Below, piece by piece: positions 24,665-31,900 of a DNA stretch of 39,579 nucleotides; the stretch's first letter is position 1; each line of letters begins with the position of its first letter. A model generated the notes under the pieces. The model was given only the letters and a program-made list of their open reading frames with translations, ran no database searches and was not told where the DNA came from. The position numbers were made by a program, and so were the translations under genes. The DNA is from Gammaproteobacteria bacterium (GTDB lineage Bacteria > Pseudomonadota > Gammaproteobacteria > Steroidobacterales > Steroidobacteraceae): assembly GCA_025355645.1 (NCBI GenBank), contig JANXZG010000073.1, positions 1 through 39,579 of the forward strand. The letters run 5' to 3'.

Positions 24665-26605
24665 ATGTGCGGAATAGCTGGGCTCATCGGGCGCATTGAT
24701 GCGGACAACCGCGCTGCACTTAAGAGAATGAGCGATGCGATGTCGCATCGCGGACCCGATGGAGAGGGCTTCTGGGATGCGCGCGCCGATGATTCGGGTT
24801 GGGGTGTGATGCTTGCGCATCGCCGTTTGTCGATCATCGACCTGTCCAATGCAGCTGCACAACCGATGATTGACCCGATTTCCGGCAACGTACTGGTTCA
24901 AAATGGCGAGATTTATAACTACGTCGATCTGAGGGGCCGACTGCGCGGGTCAGGACAAGCTCTTCAGTCGACCGGGGATACCGCGGTAATGCTGCGCGCA
25001 CTAAGTATCGACGGCCGGGAGGCAGTCAATACATTTCGTGGCATGTTCGCATTCGCGTTTTGGAACGTCGATGAACGATCACTGCTCATTGGCCGCGATC
25101 CGCTCGGCATCAAGCCGCTTTATATAGCTAAAAATACCGAGCCCGGGGCATCATGGACTCTGGCGTTCGCCTCCGAGGTCCGCGCGATACTGGCCAGCGG
25201 ACTCATTGGAACACCTAGACTTAATCCAGCGGCTGCGGCATCGGTTCTGTGGAACGGCTACCTGGTGGCACCCAATACCGCGGTGCGGCAAATCGAGTCA
25301 CTCCTGCCGGGCGAACTTCGAACCTTCAATAAAGGCGGGACAGAAACCCATCGAGAGACCTACCGGTCTGACGGCCTGCAGGGTCGGACAACCGCCATTG
25401 ACGAAAATGAGCTGGCGCAGGTTTTGCAGGAATCGGTCCGCGTGCACCTCATTAGCGACGTTCCGTTGGGCGTCTTTCTTTCGGGCGGCATTGATTCCTC
25501 AGCGGTGGCCAATCTTGCACAGAAAGCGTCAGAAGATCCGGTCAATACCTTCACGCTGGGCTTTGATGAACCGGAATACGATGAGGGCGCGATTGCCAGG
25601 CGAGTCTCGGAGGCAATTGGCACGAAGCACCACGCGCTAGTCCTATCTGAAGATCGTTTTTTGTCGCAGCTCGATGCCGCGCTAGATAGCCTCGACCAGC
25701 CGACCTTTGATGGCCTTAATTCCTATTACATGTCGCATGCGGTGCGTGAGGCCGGATTCAAGGTCGCATTGGTGGGCAGCGGTGGCGATGAGCTGTTTGG
25801 CGGATATACAACCTTCCGGGACCTGCCTAAGTTCATGCAACTGGTGCGCCCCATCGGCTGGGCCTCCGTGGCCCTGCGTCGCGCTGTAGGGCGGACCGTT
25901 GCCTCCGCGATGCAACCACGAGGTGGAGCTTTTCCGCCGCAGACTCGCTGGGCGAAGCTACCGGACATGATGGAGCATAGCGACGATACCCTCGCCCTTT
26001 ACCAATTGGCCTACGCATTGTTCGTTCCTTCCACACAGCGGCAGTTGCTCGCTGGCAATTTGGACGGCAGTCTGACCGATGGGCTTCCTCCGGGGATGCG
26101 CGCGCGGCTATTGCCCGGGATGCGCTCGCGCAGTGTGCTTGACGCAATCGGCTATCTGGAGCGCAATATTTTTCTCGGTGAACGCCTATTACGCGATACC
26201 GATGCCACCAGCATGTCTGCATCAATAGAAATTCGCCTGCCTCTGGTGGACCATGTGCTGGTGGAAAATGTAGAGCGTCTTTCCGGCGCGGATCGATTCC
26301 TTCCAATAGGAAAGAAATCGATACTTCGCCGCATCGGCTTAAAGGGGTTGGATCCGGCCCTTTTTGACCGCCCGAAGTCCGGCTTCGTGTTGCCCTACGA
26401 TCGCTGGCTGCGAAGTAAGCTTGGCAAGATGATCGATGCGACCATGCGGGATGCGCAGGCAATTCAGCCGACGGGACTTGATGCCAAGGAAGTGGAACGT
26501 CTATGGCTCGCGTATTTGCGCGGAGCGCCGGGACTTTACTGGTCTCGTATCTGGGCCATTTACGTATTCATCCGCTGGTGCCACCGACACCGGGTCTACC
26601 TTTAA
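24665..26605 (+). CDS. asnB: Asparagine synthase-like glutamine amidotransferase
   Basis: The 646-residue protein begins Met-Cys-Gly-Ile; Cys2 is the class II glutaminase nucleophile, which fixes the start. Glutaminase motifs include HRGPDGEG, HRRLSIIDLS and NGEIYNY (ending about 210). The synthase domain holds the PP-loop LSGGIDSSA at 272-280 and GSGGDELFGGY. It would amidate a carboxyl group using glutamine and ATP. In surface-polysaccharide loci such AsnB/WbpS-like proteins may amidate a uronic acid instead of aspartate, and XrtA loci commonly carry one (TIGR03104/TIGR03108). Its role here is inferred from context. Its last 38 bases overlap the 3' end of the convergent GT39 gene. Confidence 0.9.
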   Translation: MCGIAGLIGRIDADNRAALKRMSDAMSHRGPDGEGFWDARADDSGWGVMLAHRRLSIIDLSNAAAQPMIDPISGNVLVQNGEIYNYVDLRGRLRGSGQALQSTGDTAVMLRALSIDGREAVNTFRGMFAFAFWNVDERSLLIGRDPLGIKPLYIAKNTEPGASWTLAFASEVRAILASGLIGTPRLNPAAAASVLWNGYLVAPNTAVRQIESLLPGELRTFNKGGTETHRETYRSDGLQGRTTAIDENELAQVLQESVRVHLISDVPLGVFLSGGIDSSAVANLAQKASEDPVNTFTLGFDEPEYDEGAIARRVSEAIGTKHHALVLSEDRFLSQLDAALDSLDQPTFDGLNSYYMSHAVREAGFKVALVGSGGDELFGGYTTFRDLPKFMQLVRPIGWASVALRRAVGRTVASAMQPRGGAFPPQTRWAKLPDMMEHSDDTLALYQLAYALFVPSTQRQLLAGNLDGSLTDGLPPGMRARLLPGMRSRSVLDAIGYLERNIFLGERLLRDTDATSMSASIEIRLPLVDHVLVENVERLSGADRFLPIGKKSILRRIGLKGLDPALFDRPKSGFVLPYDRWLRSKLGKMIDATMRDAQAIQPTGLDAKEVERLWLAYLRGAPGLYWSRIWAIYVFIRWCHRHRVYL

Positions 26606-27803
26606 TGCTGCAGAACGCGTAGGCCGCGAAGATCGCCAACAGCGGATCCATCGGCGCATGGTAACGATCCATAGCCACCGTTAACACGGGAAACGCCGCG
26701 AAATATGCCAGTGCTGCGAGTACGGGCCAGCATTGCATGAATCGTTTCTGACGCAAAACGAGGACAACGCCGGTAATTCCAGCGACTAATAGCATCCACC
26801 AGTAAACACTCGAAATACGCTTCATTGTTGCAAGAGTGAATTGCTGATATTTCGCAGCAAGCCCTTTCTGGTTCCAGACGATCCCAATTGTTTCCCGATC
26901 AAAGGTTATTGCGATGCGTTTCAATGACAGTGCTGCGTATTCAAGCGGGTGCGCCAGAATGAACTTCACCGCCTCAGCGCCATAAAAATGGTCGCGATCC
27001 ACCTCGGTCGCGAATGTTTTGTTAGGGAGCTCCATATAACCGCCGGTAGATTCTGGATTATTACCCATCCACAGATTCACCCCGCCGTTTGCGGCTACCA
27101 GAACAAATCGGTCGAACAACACTAAACTTCGGTAAGTCCATGGAGTAAACAGCAAGGACGCCGTCAGGGCCGAAATCAATACTCCCTTTACCAGCGTTCG
27201 CCAATTGCTGTCGATGAGCCACTGTATTGCCGGAAAGGCAAATGCGATCGGTAATGCGGTGGGACGAATGTAGGTAGCGGCAGCGATGCTAGCGCCCCAC
27301 AGGATCATCCTGAATGTCGGCGCGATGCTCGACGATATCCATATATTTAGCGCCGTTAGCACCATGGCGATGAAGAGCAGTTCACTGGCATTTATGGTCG
27401 TGAATTCAATCAGCAAAGGCCATAGCGCGGTCAACCACGCGGCCACGGCCGCAACCGCAGCGCCGAGCGTACGCGCGGCAATGCGCCAGGTCAGGTAGAC
27501 AATTAACGCGCCTATAAATGCTTGAAATGTCGGTAATACCCACGGCTGCTGACCAAATAACACATAGATCAGAGCGTAGATTGCCGAGGTGCCGACTGGC
27601 CAATACTCCGTCATGGTGCCATCCGCAAAAGCATAGCCATGGCCGGCGACGATGCTTTTCGCAAACGCGTCGTATAAGACCCCATCCGATACGGGGTCGA
27701 CCGGAACAAACGCGGCCCAGAGCAGGCGCAGCAGCAATGCGACTGCGATGATCGGCAGGGGTTGGAACCGATAGGAGCATATCGCGGTGTGTTTTTTGTT
27801 CAT
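26568..27803 (-). CDS. GT39/ArnT-like membrane glycosyltransferase (GT-C fold)
   Basis: I choose ATG 27803 (411 residues, MNKKHTAICS) over 27851, because it leaves a normal 22-base gap after the prenyltransferase stop. The protein has about 11-12 membrane helices. The first periplasmic loop contains the acidic VDPVSDGVLYDAFAKS expected for the catalytic site of GT39/PMT/ArnT enzymes, and near the C-terminus RYHAPMDPLLAIFAAY is the usual end block. These enzymes take a sugar from a polyprenyl-phosphate carrier and transfer it in the periplasm. It is encoded directly behind a UbiA-type prenyltransferase that could make such a donor. Confidence 0.88.
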   Translation of the reverse strand: MNKKHTAICSYRFQPLPIIAVALLLRLLWAAFVPVDPVSDGVLYDAFAKSIVAGHGYAFADGTMTEYWPVGTSAIYALIYVLFGQQPWVLPTFQAFIGALIVYLTWRIAARTLGAAVAAVAAWLTALWPLLIEFTTINASELLFIAMVLTALNIWISSSIAPTFRMILWGASIAAATYIRPTALPIAFAFPAIQWLIDSNWRTLVKGVLISALTASLLFTPWTYRSLVLFDRFVLVAANGGVNLWMGNNPESTGGYMELPNKTFATEVDRDHFYGAEAVKFILAHPLEYAALSLKRIAITFDRETIGIVWNQKGLAAKYQQFTLATMKRISSVYWWMLLVAGITGVVLVLRQKRFMQCWPVLAALAYFAAFPVLTVAMDRYHAPMDPLLAIFAAYAFCSIKGRPGVGGTSG

Positions 27804-27825
27804 GCCTCGCCGGCGGCCGCCCTTA

Positions 27826-28704
27826 TCAAATCGGTGAATGGGCTGCCGCAAAGACGCAGAATCCGCCTACAACGACGGTAACGATGCTTTGCCAGTCGCG
27901 CATGGCAAATACAACGGGATCATCGTGCATCTCGCCCCGGTGCGCCTTCATCCAGACCCGGCTTATCCAGTAGAGCATCAACGGCGGCATGGGCCATAAG
28001 CCGAACGTCATAGGGTATAACCTGGCGGTAACAGGATCGTTGATATAAAGCGCCAATACGACGATTGCCGCTACACCCGTACTGACGCCGAGAGAAAGCA
28101 GAACGGGCAGGTCGTTAACTGAATAGCCGCGACCGGCCGCTTGTTGCTTGTCCTGCGAGAGAGTGACTAGCATTTCCGAATAACGTTTGACCATCGCGAG
28201 GCTCAGGAACAGGAACATTGAAAATGCGAGTAGCCAAAACGAGGGGATAACTACGGTTGCCACAGCGCCGGCGAGTACCCTTATCGTATACAGTGCCGCC
28301 AGGAGCATGACATCCACGACCACTTGGCGCTTCAGGCGCAGCGAATACGCCAAAGTCAGCGTAAAGTAAATTCCGACGGTCGCAGCGAACCAAAAGGATA
28401 CCCGAAATGCCAGGAATGCTGCGGCAAAAAACAGCGCCAAGCCGACGTAGGACGCCTTCTGCACGGAGATCTTGCCAGCGGCTATTGGACGACGGCGCTT
28501 GCGGTGGTGTTGTCGGTCGGATTGGAGATCCAGAATGTCGTTAAGCACATAGGCCGATGACGCGCAAAGACTAAATGCGACGAAGGCGAGTGCCGCAGGG
28601 CCGAGGCTCTCGATAGACGTGATCCGATGCGCTGCGAGCAAGGGCAGCAGTACCAGCAGATTCTTTATCCACTGGTGAACGCGTATCAATTTGAGATAAG
28701 CCAT
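27826..28704 (-). CDS. UbiA-family prenyltransferase, DPPR synthase-like
   Basis: The 292-residue protein has about eight to nine membrane helices. The first Asp-rich motif begins LNDILDLQSDRQHHRKRRRPI (Asn55, Asp56, Asp59, Asp63) with KRRRPI after it. The second region reads RGEMHDDPVVFAMRD. The start RVHQWIKNLLVLLPL and these blocks match the decaprenyl-phosphate phosphoribosyltransferase branch rather than ubiquinone or menaquinone enzymes. That branch transfers 5-phosphoribose from PRPP to a polyprenyl phosphate. Many family members carry an N-terminal HAD phosphatase domain; this one does not. No DprE1/DprE2-type epimerase genes are visible in the window. Paired with the GT39 gene it could supply a lipid-linked pentose. 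Confidence 0.85.
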   Translation of the reverse strand: MAYLKLIRVHQWIKNLLVLLPLLAAHRITSIESLGPAALAFVAFSLCASSAYVLNDILDLQSDRQHHRKRRRPIAAGKISVQKASYVGLALFFAAAFLAFRVSFWFAATVGIYFTLTLAYSLRLKRQVVVDVMLLAALYTIRVLAGAVATVVIPSFWLLAFSMFLFLSLAMVKRYSEMLVTLSQDKQQAAGRGYSVNDLPVLLSLGVSTGVAAIVVLALYINDPVTARLYPMTFGLWPMPPLMLYWISRVWMKAHRGEMHDDPVVFAMRDWQSIVTVVVGGFCVFAAAHSPI

Positions 28705-28946
28705 TCAGTGGTTCCATAGGCCCGAGCCAGGATCGGCCGCGAGCGCAGCCGTAATCTGCCAGCGACGATTATGTTCTCTAGATCGCACGGTTGCAAAATG
28801 TGCAAACGTCGATGAGAAGGACGTCCGGTCCGGGTTTCAACTGCGCGCCGTTGCAGACTGCATGAAAAAAAGATTAGCAGAATCAATGGCAGGAAGATAT
28901 TCGGCCGTCACATAATTGAACGGCGAAGGCTCTGAAGGCTCCGGAT

Positions 28947-31900
28947 TTATGGGTGCAGTGCGCCGAGATCCCAGGTAGGCGACCAAGGTGCTCCCATCGC
29001 GTCGAAATATACCGGTGCATTGCTGCCGCCGGAGTAGAACGCGGTTGGCGTGTAATCCGTGATGAATTTGAAGCTCCCACTGGCATTCGAAAAGCCGGGA
29101 TCATTCGACACAGTCGAGGTGTTATTGCTGACGGCGTTTCCAGAGCCAGAATTAGTGACGGTCGAGCCGCCACTGGGGCTATGCATCAGGTTGTTTCTCG
29201 CCCAACCATTGTTAGCCGCAGACTGAAAGTCCGCTCCGCTGAAACCGATGCAAATCGAGCCATAGCAGGAATTGTTGAACGCTTCGTCAAACTGTGGCTC
29301 GGCTGCGTTGACGGGCGCGCCCGACGTGCCGGTCCACTCCACACCGCGCTTGGCCAGTTGCAACCCATACTGCGACCCCCCAGCGCTAATACCGTTGAAA
29401 ATGTTATCGCGGAAGCTGCCGTTCTGCACCGACGCGATGACCTTGCCGGAACTCCCGGATGAGCCAAAGACGAGATTGCGCTCGAACACAATGTCTCGCA
29501 GCCGCTCGTCGGTAACACTGTTTTGTGGCGCAATCTCGACTAACTGCGCGCCCGATCTTCCGGTAAACAGGTTGTCGGAAAGCTCGACGAGCTCGGTGTA
29601 CTGGCCTATCCAATTTCCTTGCGAGCTCGGGTTGCCATTGTGGAGCTTTAGCACTGCGCCGATGGCATTGGCGTTCTCAAACTCGTTATTCGTGATCACG
29701 CACAAGCGGCATGCTGATATGCGGACCGTCTCTATCCCATTGCTGTTGTCCGAAACGCCCGCACCGTTGAAAAGACTGCCCATCAACGCCTGGTAGTCGA
29801 CGTTTTCGTAACTCGGGTTGCCGCCGCAGTTATAAGCTCGGCTACCGTTTGTGCACTGATTTTCGGAATTATTGACGTATATACCCTGAAAATTTCCCAT
29901 GCCATTCATAACAAATTCAACCAGCGCTATCTGCGAGGCATTGTAATCGTAGAAACTCTTCTGGTTACCATTGGATAAAATGTTGTCGAGCGTAATCTGA
30001 TAGGGATAGACGCTACTGGCCGCATAGAATGCGTTGGCACTATTATTGCCTTCTAAATTGAGGTCCAGAAACCTGCCGTCAAAGTCCGCCGAAGATCCGC
30101 TGCCGAGCTGCAGCTCGCCAGCACTGCCGCCGCTGAATATGGGCCTGTTATTGGTCGTACCGACACAACTACCGTACGCGCCAACGGTGAATTTTTGTCC
30201 TTTGACCACGGCGCTATTGCCCGTAAAGGTATCACCACACTTGAACAGGACGCGTTTTCCATTAAGCGAATTGCTGAGCGCCGCGGCGTAGCTGGATTGG
30301 TTCGAAACGGTCGCACCCACCGGACATCCACCGCTTCCCGCTACCGGTGTTCCTGAGGATGAAACGCAGGTGGTGGCGGCGCCGGGGAAGCCATTTGATC
30401 CTGAGGGATCGTAAGCCGTGACGGCCAGCTGGCAGCTCGCTGTGTTGGCACCGTCTGTGGCGGTCACCGTGGCTGTATATTTAATGTCGCCACTGGCCGT
30501 GATGTAAAGGTGACCAGCGACGCCCCCAGTTGCCGAATTTTTGCTGCTTCCGCCGGGATTTGATCCGTATGCCCAGGCGCCGGTTCCCGACGTGCCCGCG
30601 TCACCGAAATTCCAGGAGTAAGTGACGTCCTGAAACGCAGTGGTGTTGGGGGTCAATGCCGAATCGGTCGTCGCGGTGGCGTCAAAGAACACCATGAGCG
30701 GCGAGATTCCGCTGGCCCGGGTTACCTGTGCGTTCAGCGACAGCGATCCGCTGCTCGCAGAGCACGTCGGACCCGCTGATCCACCGCCGCCAGTGCCAAC
30801 AGTGATGCTGAAGGCAGAAAGCGGAACCGTGGTAATACCGTCGCTAACACTGATAATGATATTGCCGAACGTCCCGGCCGCCGTTGGCGTACCCGTCAGC
30901 GCTCCGCTGGTTGTATTGAAGGATGCCCAACTTGGCATGTGCTGAATGCTCAGGGTCAGTATCGCTCCAAGCGCCCCGCTAACCGTAGGCGTGAACGAAT
31001 AGTTCTTGCCGACGGTGCCCGTCGAAGGAGGGATTCCCCCAATGGTAGGCGGCACTGAAACCGTTGCGCTCGTTGATTTCGAGCCAGCGGAATTGACGCA
31101 GGTTAACGTGTAAGTTGAATTGTTGGTGATGTTTTTGGCCGTTTGCGATCCACTGGTTGGCACGGTGCCGGTAAAGGCGCCCGACGCAGTGCAGGTATCG
31201 GCATTTGTTGAAGACCAAGTCAGCGTGGAACTGCCGCCAGAGACGACGCTGCTCGGGTTCGCGCTCAAGGACACGGTGGGCGGCGTTACATTGACAGACA
31301 CTGTGGCCGAATTGCTGGCCGAGCCGCCACTGCCCGTACAGGCAAGAACGAACTTCGTGGTTGCGCTCAACGCAACCGTGGTCTGGGTGCCGCTGGTTGG
31401 CTCCGCGCCAGTCCAGCCGTTCGACGCGGTGCACGAACTGGTGTTTGTTGAAGTCCAAGTCAATACCGAGGTTTTGCCGCTGTTGACGGTCGTCGGATTC
31501 GCGGTAATCGTGACGACGGGCGCCGGCGCCGTCACGGTGATGGTTGCGGAATTCGAGGCGCTGCCACCCGCGCCAGTGCAAGAGAGCGTAAAGCTAGTTG
31601 TCGCCGTCAGGGCGCCGGTGGCTGCGCTACCGCTGATGGGCTGTGCGCCCGACCAGCCACCGGACGCGGTGCATGAGGTGGCATTTGTGGCCGCCCAAGT
31701 CAGGGTCGCAGTGCCGCCGTTTGCAATTGTGCTGGGGTTCGCCGTGATCTTCACAGTCGGCGCCGGCGTATTGACTGACACGGTGGCCGATTGCGACGCG
31801 CTGCCGCCGGAACCCGCGCAGGTCAAGGTATAGGTCGACGTTGCTGTCAGAGCGCCCGTGGACTGGGATCCGCTGACCGGCATCGAGCCACTCCAGCTGC

